DNA from: Bacillota bacterium
GTDB taxonomy: Bacteria > Bacillota > UBA4882 > UBA8346
Length of the DNA: 64,000 nt
Direction: 5' to 3'
Assembly: GCA_023410535.1 (NCBI GenBank)
Contig: JAEYPR010000020.1
Coordinates: 1 to 64,000 of the forward strand
Of the stretch, positions 35,095-42,748 are shown in pieces (position 1 is the stretch's first letter; every line of letters starts with the position of its first letter). Position numbers and translations under genes: made by a program. The notes beneath the pieces are model-generated. The model did not search any database and was not told the origin of the DNA. It saw nothing but the letters and a program-made list of their open reading frames with translations.

Positions 35095-36215
35095 AACAGC
35101 TCACTCTCCTCCGCCGGGTCGCGGTCCTTCAACGCCGCGAAGTGAATGGCAAGCAACACACCCAACCCACCGCATAACAATCCGATCACCAAAATCTTCA
35201 GCCAGGCATTTTGCAATTCCGCGTAGAGATATGAAGCCGGCGTGAAACTCAACAAATGCCAGCCGCTACGGCCACCGACCCCAATGTTGCTGCTGATGGT
35301 CTTATACGTCACCAAAGTCTGCCGTTGATTGGCTTTGGTCAAGAAACTGCCCTGATTGATATCGTTCCCGTAATCCCGGTTGGAAACCGGTTGAAAGATC
35401 GCTTGCAACGGTCGGGTATTACTCATGACCTGCTTAATATTTTTCCCAATATCGTTCTTGAACGGGCTGGAAACGATCATTCCGTTATTGTTGATCACAA
35501 AAGAATAATTTTCCAAGTTGTCAAAGGAGATATTGAGCTGGTTATAAAGGTTCATATTGGTGAGACGGTCAATCTTCTCCTCGTCGATCATAATTCCCAA
35601 GATTCCCAACGGTTTTCCGGTCTCCAGATCTTTAATATGCCGCCCAATGATCAGAAAATGATTGCGTTTGACGGCGATCGCCGAAGACCAGACGATCCCG
35701 CCGCCGGCTTTTAAAATATTTTGATAAGCATCCTGCCGGGCAAAATTCTGAACCAAGCTTTGCATTTCCGTTTGAAAATCCTTGGTCACCACAATGGAGC
35801 CGACGGCATTGGGACCATTGTAAAACATAAAGGCAAAAATATCTTGGTTACTGATCATATATTCATTGAAACAGGCTTCAATCACTTTACGCGCTGCCAA
35901 ATTGGCTGCGCCACGCGGCGAACTGACATAAGTGGCTAAAGTAGTGTTGAAATCCTTGTTGATAAACAAACGGACCGAGATATTTTCAAACTCCGCCAGT
36001 TTCAATTGAATATTGGCTACGGTCTGCGTCAACTGAGCCAGGGAGTACTCGGTAATCTTACGGGTGATTGCCGTTCGAAACTCGACATAGGACATCCAGC
36101 CGACAATAAGCAGCGGGATCATTGCCAAACTCAGCAAAGCGAACTTCCGATGGTGATGGGAAAAGCGCCGCGGTTTAAGAAAATAATTTTTTCTATCAAG
36201 TATACTCCGGCTCAT
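35091..36215 (-). CDS. membrane Cache sensor lacking a kinase domain
   Basis: 374 residues from the ATG after GAGGAG; 31 upstream codons of the longer frame have no ribosome site. TM1 (FALLSLAMIPLLIVGWMSY) is followed by a double-Cache extracellular domain of about 270 residues, TM2 (ILVIGLLCGGLGVLLAIHF) and only about 14 cytoplasmic residues (KDRDPAEESELF). HAMP and kinase domains are absent, and the stop is followed at once by the binding-protein gene, so it is not simply frameshifted in view. It could be an auxiliary sensor that couples to the YesM kinase. Confidence 0.8.
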   Translation of the reverse strand: MSRSILDRKNYFLKPRRFSHHHRKFALLSLAMIPLLIVGWMSYVEFRTAITRKITEYSLAQLTQTVANIQLKLAEFENISVRLFINKDFNTTLATYVSSPRGAANLAARKVIEACFNEYMISNQDIFAFMFYNGPNAVGSIVVTKDFQTEMQSLVQNFARQDAYQNILKAGGGIVWSSAIAVKRNHFLIIGRHIKDLETGKPLGILGIMIDEEKIDRLTNMNLYNQLNISFDNLENYSFVINNNGMIVSSPFKNDIGKNIKQVMSNTRPLQAIFQPVSNRDYGNDINQGSFLTKANQRQTLVTYKTISSNIGVGGRSGWHLLSFTPASYLYAELQNAWLKILVIGLLCGGLGVLLAIHFAALKDRDPAEESELF

Positions 36216-36369
36216 TAATTTTCTTCTCCTCGCACAGATGACTGTACATTTCCATTTTACCATATTTTTACCGATAAAGCAGCTTTGGGTAGTTTTGGAT
36301 TTTTCCAACCAAATTCCGTGCCAACAGTTTACAAAATGATATTTAACGGCGGACTGAATGTAAAAGGAG

Positions 36370-36405
36370 AAAGAAGAACCGCTGAAACTTTTGGGGTTCT
36401 TCTTT
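36370..36405 (-). terminator. hairpin after the ABC importer operon
   Basis: AAAGAAGAACC and GGTTCTTCTTT pair perfectly across a 14-nt loop; a weak T-rich tract follows on the minus strand. It lies 60 bp past the last permease gene. Confidence 0.65.
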
Positions 36406-36466
36406 CCTGGAGAGAGTTACAACGAACATCTCTCGAAATTAAGGGAGGAGTGAATCCCAGACTTGG

Positions 36467-37477
36467 TCAGGTCGCCGTCTTAACTGAACCCGATGCTGTC
36501 GTCGGTTTAATCTTCTGTAATGAAGAAGCTTGCGACATAAACCGCTGGAGCACAATGAAGATAAACAATAAGATCCCGATCGCGATCTTGGTCCACCACG
36601 AACTGAGCGTCCCGTCAAAAGTGATATACGTCTGAATCACGCCTAAAATTAAGACGCCCACCACAGTACCGAACACGTAACCGACTCCGCCGGTGAGTAG
36701 GGTGCCGCCAATGACTGCGGCCGCAATGGCGTCCATCTCCATCCCATTGCCGGCCCAAGCATTGCCTGAAAAAGTATATAAGGAATAGACCGCCCCGGCT
36801 AAAGTCGAACAAAAACCGCTTAAGGCATAGATGCTGATTTTACTGCTGCCAATTTCCAATCCCATCAACCGCGCGGAGGTCTCATTGCCGCCGATCGCGT
36901 AGATGTTGCGGCCAAACCGGGTGCGGTGGGCAATAAACATGCCGACTAAACTGACTCCAATGAATAACGCTCCGACCACGGTCAACGTACCGTCGGCAAT
37001 CGGAATCCCAATATTGGAAAGATCGCTGTAAAACCGGTGATTAATCGGAATGGAGTTGACGCTGATCACAAAACCCATTCCCCTGGCAAAAAACATCCCG
37101 GCTAAGGTCACCATAAACGGCGGCAGATCAAAATAATGAATCAACGCGCCGATGCTTCCCCCGTAAATGATCCCGAAACTCAAAACAATCGGGATCGCCA
37201 CCGCCGGATGCAACTGGAAGTCGCGGACCAAGACGGCGATGATAATGCTGGAACAACCGACGACCGCTCCCACCGACAGATCAATTCCGGCGGAAAGCAA
37301 AACAAACGTAATGCCGATGGCGCAAATTCCCAAAAATGAATTATCCGTGAACAGATTCAATAACACATTACAGGACAACATCCCCGGGAAACGGACCGAA
37401 GCCACGAGGTACAACCCAACCCAAACCGCAATGGTCGCCACCAACGGAATGTGTTTTTGTTTAAAATTAAATTTCAT
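36467..37477 (-). CDS. sugar ABC transporter permease, YjfF-like
   Basis: 336 residues of the RbsC/BPD_transp_2 family, about ten membrane helices, with the signature ALSGFCSTLAGAVYSLYT and DAIAAAVIGGTLLTGGVG. It overlaps the upstream permease gene by 4 bp. Together with its partner it forms the membrane channel of a YtfQRT-YjfF-type importer, known for furanose sugars such as galactofuranose. Confidence 0.9.
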   Translation of the reverse strand: MKFNFKQKHIPLVATIAVWVGLYLVASVRFPGMLSCNVLLNLFTDNSFLGICAIGITFVLLSAGIDLSVGAVVGCSSIIIAVLVRDFQLHPAVAIPIVLSFGIIYGGSIGALIHYFDLPPFMVTLAGMFFARGMGFVISVNSIPINHRFYSDLSNIGIPIADGTLTVVGALFIGVSLVGMFIAHRTRFGRNIYAIGGNETSARLMGLEIGSSKISIYALSGFCSTLAGAVYSLYTFSGNAWAGNGMEMDAIAAAVIGGTLLTGGVGYVFGTVVGVLILGVIQTYITFDGTLSSWWTKIAIGILLFIFIVLQRFMSQASSLQKIKPTTASGSVKTAT

Positions 37478-38511
37478 GCGGCAACCCTCCCGACTTTACC
37501 GGACACCAGTTCCCGGAACTTGCCCGATTGCAAAAGGCAGACAATGACGACGACGATCGCTTTGACCACCAGCGTCAGTTCGGGATTGACCCCGCGCGTT
37601 AAGATGGTGGTGGTCAGGGTCTGAATGAACAGCGCACCGATCACCGAACCGATCAAGAAGATCCGGCCGCCGTTCATGGACGTCCCACCCATTACGACCG
37701 AAAGAATCGCGTCCAGCTCCATATTTAAACCGGCATTGTTGGCATCGGCGCCTTTGATATCGGAAGTGATGATCAGTCCGGCAATCCCGGCGCAAAATGC
37801 GCAGAAGGTATAAACCAGCAACTTAACCACCCGCTCGTTGATCCCCGCGTAAAGACTGGCGGTGGGATTGTCGCCAACCGATTCGATATAGAGTCCGATG
37901 GCGGTCTTACGGGTGATCAGATGGGTTATTGCCAACAACACCGCCACAATGGTCAAAGTGAACGGTAACCCCAGGAAAAAGCCGCTTCCGATGAACTGAA
38001 ACTCTTTATTGACAAAAATTAAGATCTGGCCGTGGGTGATCAATTGGGCAACGCCGCGTCCCGCGACCATTAAGATTAGGGTGCCGACCATCGGCTGGAT
38101 CTTTAGGTACGAAACAATAAAACCGTTCCACACTCCGGCGAGAATGGCGATGCCCAATGAAACGCCAACGATGACGAACAGCGGCGGGGCTTTCGAATAT
38201 TCCAAAACCCCTTGCAGGTATTCCGGACGAATGATCAAGGCCGCCACCGCTCCGGCAATCGCCATCACCGCGCCGACCGAAAGATCGACCCCGCCGGTCC
38301 CGATCACTAATGTCATTCCGATTGCAACCACTAAAACCGGAGCGGCCCGGTTCAGGATATCCACTAAACTCCCAAAGAGGTGTCCATCCCGGATCTCCAG
38401 ATGAAAAAAGCCTTTTGTAAAAAAGAGATTAAACAGGAGAATTAAAAGCAATGCCATGAGGGGCCAGAACAATGTCTTCCAGGTTTGATTCTCGAACTGT
38501 TTCGGCGTCAT
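37474..38511 (-). CDS. sugar ABC transporter permease, YtfT-like
   Basis: 345 residues, RbsC family, with GMTLVIGTGGVDLSVGAVMA and MELDAILSVVMGGTSMNGG. It overlaps the ATPase gene by 4 bp (ATGA) and the next permease by 4 bp, so the three are translationally coupled. A second different permease, rather than a homodimer, is the YtfT/YjfF hallmark. Confidence 0.9.
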   Translation of the reverse strand: MTPKQFENQTWKTLFWPLMALLLILLFNLFFTKGFFHLEIRDGHLFGSLVDILNRAAPVLVVAIGMTLVIGTGGVDLSVGAVMAIAGAVAALIIRPEYLQGVLEYSKAPPLFVIVGVSLGIAILAGVWNGFIVSYLKIQPMVGTLILMVAGRGVAQLITHGQILIFVNKEFQFIGSGFFLGLPFTLTIVAVLLAITHLITRKTAIGLYIESVGDNPTASLYAGINERVVKLLVYTFCAFCAGIAGLIITSDIKGADANNAGLNMELDAILSVVMGGTSMNGGRIFLIGSVIGALFIQTLTTTILTRGVNPELTLVVKAIVVVIVCLLQSGKFRELVSGKVGRVAA

Positions 38512-40082
38512 TTGTCAGCATGGCCTCCTTCCGCAATGGTTTGAATGATTTTTTCCTCATTGATTTGGTCATCCTGAAGTTCGGCGATTTTGACCCGGTC
38601 GCGCAACACCGTCACCCGGTGGCTGCACCGGACCACCTCTTCAAGTTCGGAGGAGATAAACAGGATCGACATTCCTTGACGGCACAGATCCAGAATCAAC
38701 TTCTGGATCTCGGCCTTAGCTTCGACATCGATGCCGCGGGTCGGTTCGTCCAGGATCAAAAACCGGGGGTTGGACGCCAGCCAGCGGGCTAAAATCACTT
38801 TCTGCTGGTTGCCGCCGCTTAGGTTTTTCACCGGTTGTTCCATGCTCGGAGTGATGATCCGCAACTCGCGGATGAACCGTTCCACGATCTCCTCCTGTTT
38901 TTTGCGGGGTAAAAAGCGCACCCAGCCTTGACGGGTCTGTAAAGCCAGGATAATATTTTCACGGACCGACAGGTTGGGAATAATCCCTTCCTTTTTGCGG
39001 TCCTCGGGGCAAAAGCCAAATCCGCAACTGATCGCCCGTTGCGGCGAGTCCAAAGATACTGCCTGACCATCCAAAAACGCCTGCCCTTTGTCGGCACGGT
39101 CTACTCCGAAAATAATCTTGGCCAGTTCCGAACGGCCCGATCCAAGCAGACCGGCTAACCCAACCACCTCACCGCCGCTAAAATCAATGTCAACCGGATG
39201 GATCGAGCCTTTGCGGGCCATTCCTTTTAATTTCAAAAACGCCTCGTTCGTTGAGCCGTTTTGGGCGACCGCCGGACCCGTCGCCTCTTTTTCAAACTCG
39301 ACCAATTCCTTACCGACCATTGCGTTGACCAGCTCAAGCTTGGTTAATTGGACGGTATCATAGGTTCCAACCAGATAGCCGTTGCGCAGTACCGTAATCC
39401 GGTCGCTGATTTCATAAACCTGATTCAGAAAATGGGTGACAAAGATGATTCCGATCCCTTCGCTTTTCAATTTGCGCATGACGGTAAAGAGTTGAACCAC
39501 TTCTTTCTCGTCCAAACTGGAGGTCGGTTCATCCAATATCAAAAGACGCGCCGAAATATCAACCGCTCGGGCGATCGCCACCATCTGCTGAATAGCGATC
39601 GAATAGGCTGACAGTTGCTCGGTCACGTCAATTTCAATATTTAGTCGGGCGAGGGCAATTGCCGCGCGCCGGTTGATTTCTTCCCAATCGATCTGTCCAT
39701 ACCGCATCGGCTGACGGCCGATAAAAATATTTTCCGCAACCGATAAAAACGGTACCAGATTAACTTCCTGGTACACCGTGCTGATCCCCAGCAACTGCGC
39801 TTCATGAGGAGAGTGAGGATCGATCTCCCGTCCTTCAAATACAACCGAACCCGCTTGACGGCGATACACGCCGGTTAAAACCTTGATCAACGTCGACTTC
39901 CCCGCGCCATTCTGCCCCATCAGGGCGTGAATCTCGCCTGGTTTGACATGAAAGTCAACCTCGGTTAAGGCTTTGACGCCGGGAAAACTGATACTGATAT
40001 TTTTCATCGCTAGTAACACGCTGGATTGCTGATTGCCGGATCGATCCGTTGCAATTGGGCTTTCTAACGATTTTTCGGGCAT
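38508..40082 (-). CDS. sugar ABC transporter ATPase (tandem NBD), YtfR/RbsA-like
   Basis: 524 residues with two ATP-binding halves. The first has Walker A GQNGAGKST and Walker B LLILDEPTSSLD. The second has a degenerate P-loop (GLLGSGRSELAK) and NLSGGNQQKVILARWL with FLILDEPTRGID, as usual in the RbsA/XylG family. It powers the YtfT/YjfF pair. GAGGTGG precedes the ATG. Confidence 0.93.
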   Translation of the reverse strand: MPEKSLESPIATDRSGNQQSSVLLAMKNISISFPGVKALTEVDFHVKPGEIHALMGQNGAGKSTLIKVLTGVYRRQAGSVVFEGREIDPHSPHEAQLLGISTVYQEVNLVPFLSVAENIFIGRQPMRYGQIDWEEINRRAAIALARLNIEIDVTEQLSAYSIAIQQMVAIARAVDISARLLILDEPTSSLDEKEVVQLFTVMRKLKSEGIGIIFVTHFLNQVYEISDRITVLRNGYLVGTYDTVQLTKLELVNAMVGKELVEFEKEATGPAVAQNGSTNEAFLKLKGMARKGSIHPVDIDFSGGEVVGLAGLLGSGRSELAKIIFGVDRADKGQAFLDGQAVSLDSPQRAISCGFGFCPEDRKKEGIIPNLSVRENIILALQTRQGWVRFLPRKKQEEIVERFIRELRIITPSMEQPVKNLSGGNQQKVILARWLASNPRFLILDEPTRGIDVEAKAEIQKLILDLCRQGMSILFISSELEEVVRCSHRVTVLRDRVKIAELQDDQINEEKIIQTIAEGGHADK

Positions 40083-40148
40083 TCTCTACCACCTCTGTCT
40101 CCAAAATAACCCCTGGACAACTTGTAGCGACGGCTTTCCCGAATTCTA

Positions 40149-40180
40149 CAAGAGCTTCCCGCGTCACGGAAAGCTCTTGT
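40149..40180 (-). other. intercistronic stem-loop between binding-protein and ATPase genes
   Basis: CAAGAGCTTTCC and GGAAGCTCTTG pair over 11-12 bp without a T-run. Such hairpins commonly protect the binding-protein mRNA so that it outnumbers the membrane parts. Confidence 0.6.
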
Positions 40181-40212
40181 ATTTTCAACCTTTACACTCT
40201 GGGGAGGGATGT

Positions 40213-41163
40213 TTAATATTTCCGAGTCGGGAGGACTTGTTTGGCAACTTCTTGCGGGAAGACGTCTTCTTTGGTAACAATCCGTTTGGGAACCGATTTC
40301 TTGGCAACAATTGCTTCCACTGCATCGAAGAATTGCGGACCCAGCAACGGGCTGCACTCAACGGTACAATTTAATTTACCTTCGATCATGGCTTCAAAAG
40401 CGCCGCGAACTGCGTCAACCGATACGATAATGATATCTTTGCCCGGTTTCAAGCCATACTCTTCAATGGCTTGGATGGCGCCGATCGCCATGTCGTCATT
40501 GTGGGCATACAACGCGGTAATATTCTTGCCTTCAGCTTTCAGGAAAGCTTCCATGACTTCTTTACCCTTTGAACGGGTGAAGTCGCCGCTTTGGGATTTG
40601 ATGATCTTCATCCCCGGATTGCTCTTAAGGATCTCTTCAAACCCTTTTTTGCGGTCGATTGCCGGAGCGGAACCGACGGTGCCTTGAAGCTCAACAATAC
40701 TGGCTTTGCCGTTCATCTTTTGGGCCAACCATTTACCGGCGCGACGACCCTCTTCGACGAAATCCGAACCCATGAAAGTGACCCACAACGAGGTATCTTT
40801 GATATCCACGGCGCGGTCGCTTAAGATCACCGGAATCTTCGCCCGTTTGGCTTCCCGCAATACGGGTTCCCAACCGGTTTCGACGACCGGCGAGAATCCG
40901 ATCACATCAACTTTTTGAGCAATAAAGGAACGAATCGCTTTGATTTGGTTTTCTTGTTTTTGTTGAGCGTCGGAGAACTTTAATTCGATGCCCCGTTTTT
41001 TCGCTTCGGAAATGATCGATTCCGAGTTCGCAGTTCTCCAGGCACTTTCCGCTCCAATTTGGGAGAAGCCGACGACGATCTTCTTAGCGGCCCCAACAGT
41101 GTTAAAAGCCAATAACATCGTCAAACTAAAAACAGTGGCGATTGCAAATACTTGCTTCAACAT
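40213..41163 (-). CDS. periplasmic sugar-binding protein, YtfQ-like
   Basis: 316 residues with a signal peptide (FSLTMLLAFNTVGAA). KIVVGFSQIGAESAWRTANS, FSDAQQKQENQIKAIRSFIA and VIGFSPVVETGWEPVL are strikingly close to YtfQ, the galactofuranose-binding protein. Given AraR and araBDM divergently next door, L-arabinose (possibly its furanose form) or galactofuranose is the expected ligand. GAGGAGGG sets the start. It begins the four-gene importer operon. Confidence 0.92.
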   Translation of the reverse strand: MLKQVFAIATVFSLTMLLAFNTVGAAKKIVVGFSQIGAESAWRTANSESIISEAKKRGIELKFSDAQQKQENQIKAIRSFIAQKVDVIGFSPVVETGWEPVLREAKRAKIPVILSDRAVDIKDTSLWVTFMGSDFVEEGRRAGKWLAQKMNGKASIVELQGTVGSAPAIDRKKGFEEILKSNPGMKIIKSQSGDFTRSKGKEVMEAFLKAEGKNITALYAHNDDMAIGAIQAIEEYGLKPGKDIIIVSVDAVRGAFEAMIEGKLNCTVECSPLLGPQFFDAVEAIVAKKSVPKRIVTKEDVFPQEVAKQVLPTRKY

Positions 41164-41262
41164 TAACCCTCCTCATTTTTTTCAAACTTGAAGCAGGTTG
41201 AACTGGCGAATTCTCCCCCCTTCATCCATCCGATTACTAATCGCAAGCCATCAATACGTTGT

Positions 41263-41295
41263 CGTAACATCGGCGTAACTAATCCGTAACATCAT
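41263..41295. repeat. three 11-bp GTTACG direct repeats
   Basis: CGTAAC on the plus strand starts at 41263, 41274 and 41285, exactly 11 bp apart (units CGTAACATCGG, CGTAACTAATC, CGTAACATCAT). It lies in the first 35 nt of the importer transcript and upstream of the araR promoter. This could be a separate regulator's site. Confidence 0.55.
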
Positions 41296-41303
41296 CCGTT
41301 TCC

Positions 41304-41367
41304 AGTATAAGAAATCAATCCCCATCTTTGAATAGAATTTTTTTGATTACCATAGAATTTTTTTGAT
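41304..41367 (-). promoter_or_regulatory. importer-operon promoter with two perfect 16-bp direct repeats
   Basis: Minus strand: ATCAAAAAAATTCTAT occurs at 41352-41367 and again at 41332-41347, a 20-bp period. It abuts a -35 of TTCAAA (41327-41332), followed by 17 nt and TATACT (41304-41309). Direct repeats touching the -35 are the usual class II activator layout for AraC-type proteins, so the YesN regulator is the natural candidate. Confidence 0.7.
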
Positions 41368-41390
41368 ACCCTTGCCGGAGCAAATAAAAG

Positions 41391-41437
41391 TTGACTTTCA
41401 GAAATGCTCCCCTTATGCTATCTTTAGATGTGCGCAT
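41391..41437 (+). promoter_or_regulatory. araR promoter with probable AraR box
   Basis: TTGACT (41391-41396), 17 nt, TATGCT (41414-41419). Downstream at 41428-41437 the palindrome ATGTGCGCAT followed by AAT resembles the AraR box of Bacillus (core GTACGTAC) and suggests autorepression. Confidence 0.65.
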
Positions 41438-41473
41438 AATCGCTAAATTGAGATGAATCAAAGGAAGTCGCAA

Positions 41474-42553
41474 ATGGTAGACCCTAATTTACCGTCCCCA
41501 AAGCATCAGCAATTAAAAGAATATCTCAAAAACTTAATTTTACAGGGTAAATTAACCCCCGGCGAACAGTTGCCTTCCGAAAACAGCTTGGCCCGCCAGT
41601 TCAAAATCAGTCGCCATACCGTCAGACAATCCTTTGGCGAACTCGAACAAGAAGGCCTGATCTACCGGGAACAAGGGCGCGGCACGTTTTGCAACCCGCT
41701 CAGAAAACTTGGCAGCCAAAATATTGCGGTGTTGACCACCTATATCTCCGACTACATTTTCCCCTCGATCATCCAAGGAATCGAGGAGGTTTTAAGCAGC
41801 ACCGGTTACAATCTGCTACTGGCCAATAGCAACAATAACAAAGCCAAAGAAGCGCAATGCCTGGAAAACTTGATGAATCAGGATATTGTCGCCATGATCA
41901 TCGAGCCGGCCAAAAGCGCCAAAGAAAATAATCATCTTAACTATTTTCAAACCCTAACCGCCAAAGGCATCCCCTACCTGATGCTACACGCTCATTATCC
42001 GGAGTTGGATCAATCCTTTATTGTCTTAGACGACGAGCAGGGCGGGTATCTTGAAACAAAATACTTATTGCAACTGGGTCATCGCCGCATCGCCGGGATC
42101 TTTAAAACCGATGACCAACAAGGGGTCAAACGCCTCCAAGGCTTTCGGGGCGCTTTGAACGAATACGGTCTGGTACCTCCTCCGGAGTGGGTTGGAACCT
42201 ACGAAACCGAACAGCTTCATTCTTTTCCGTATCATTTCAGCCAGCGTTTGTTGCTCCAGTCGGAACGTCCGACCGCAATGGTTTGTTATAATGACCAAAT
42301 TGCGTTGGAGGTATTGGAAGTCATCCGCAATGAGGGCTTACGAGTCCCCGATGACATTTCCTTGGTTGCTTTCGACGACTCTTCCCTGGCGACCGCAACC
42401 GAAATTAAACTGACCACCGTCAAACATCCGAAACTGGCAATGGGTCATCAAGCCGCCCAATCAATCGTCGACATGCTCGCCGGACACATTGACAAACCGC
42501 GGCGTGTTTACGCTCCTGAACTAATCATTCGCAATTCCTGCCGCAACATTTGA
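41474..42553 (+). CDS. araR: AraR-type repressor (GntR DNA-binding + LacI/GalR sugar-binding domain)
   Basis: 359 residues from the ATG behind AAAGGAAG; an ATG seven codons earlier has no ribosome site. Residues about 10-75 are a GntR winged helix (KLTPGEQLPSENSLARQF, SRHTVRQSFGELEQEGLIYR). Residues about 85-359 are a LacI-type sensor (NIAVLTTYISDYIFPSIIQG, LLQLGHRRIAGIF, ISLVAFDDSSLA). This fusion and length are diagnostic of AraR, which releases DNA on binding L-arabinose. It lies between the importer and araB, both of which carry candidate boxes. Confidence 0.92.
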   Translation: MVDPNLPSPKHQQLKEYLKNLILQGKLTPGEQLPSENSLARQFKISRHTVRQSFGELEQEGLIYREQGRGTFCNPLRKLGSQNIAVLTTYISDYIFPSIIQGIEEVLSSTGYNLLLANSNNNKAKEAQCLENLMNQDIVAMIIEPAKSAKENNHLNYFQTLTAKGIPYLMLHAHYPELDQSFIVLDDEQGGYLETKYLLQLGHRRIAGIFKTDDQQGVKRLQGFRGALNEYGLVPPPEWVGTYETEQLHSFPYHFSQRLLLQSERPTAMVCYNDQIALEVLEVIRNEGLRVPDDISLVAFDDSSLATATEIKLTTVKHPKLAMGHQAAQSIVDMLAGHIDKPRRVYAPELIIRNSCRNI

Positions 42554-42579
42554 CGGAATATTTTGATCTTGCAACCGTC

Positions 42580-42612
42580 TTCATCCGTCAAATTTGGAAT
42601 TTGACGGATGAA
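42580..42612. promoter_or_regulatory. perfect 15-bp palindrome covering the araB -35
   Basis: TTCATCCGTCAAATT, 3 nt and AATTTGACGGATGAA are perfectly complementary. The right arm contains the araB -35 (TTGACG, 42601-42606). No T-run follows, so it is not a normal terminator. It could be an operator or an mRNA 3' hairpin of araR that doubles as a promoter element. Confidence 0.65.
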
Positions 42613-42641
42613 AATGAATAAATTATAATGTACGTACAAGT
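42601..42641 (+). promoter_or_regulatory. araB promoter and AraR operator
   Basis: TTGACG, 17 nt, perfect TATAAT (42624-42629), then GTACGTACAAG (42630-42640), an excellent match to the AraR box recalled as ATTTGTACGTACAAAT. The operator covers the transcription start, consistent with repression. Confidence 0.82.
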
Positions 42642-42748
42642 TTCAACTTGTTGTCGAACGTTGTCCACATCATCCCAATCCACCCTTACATTGTCCAAGA
42701 GAGGTACGCTCTCCTCTCCGTTATCCTCATTGTAAAGGAGTTTTGTCA

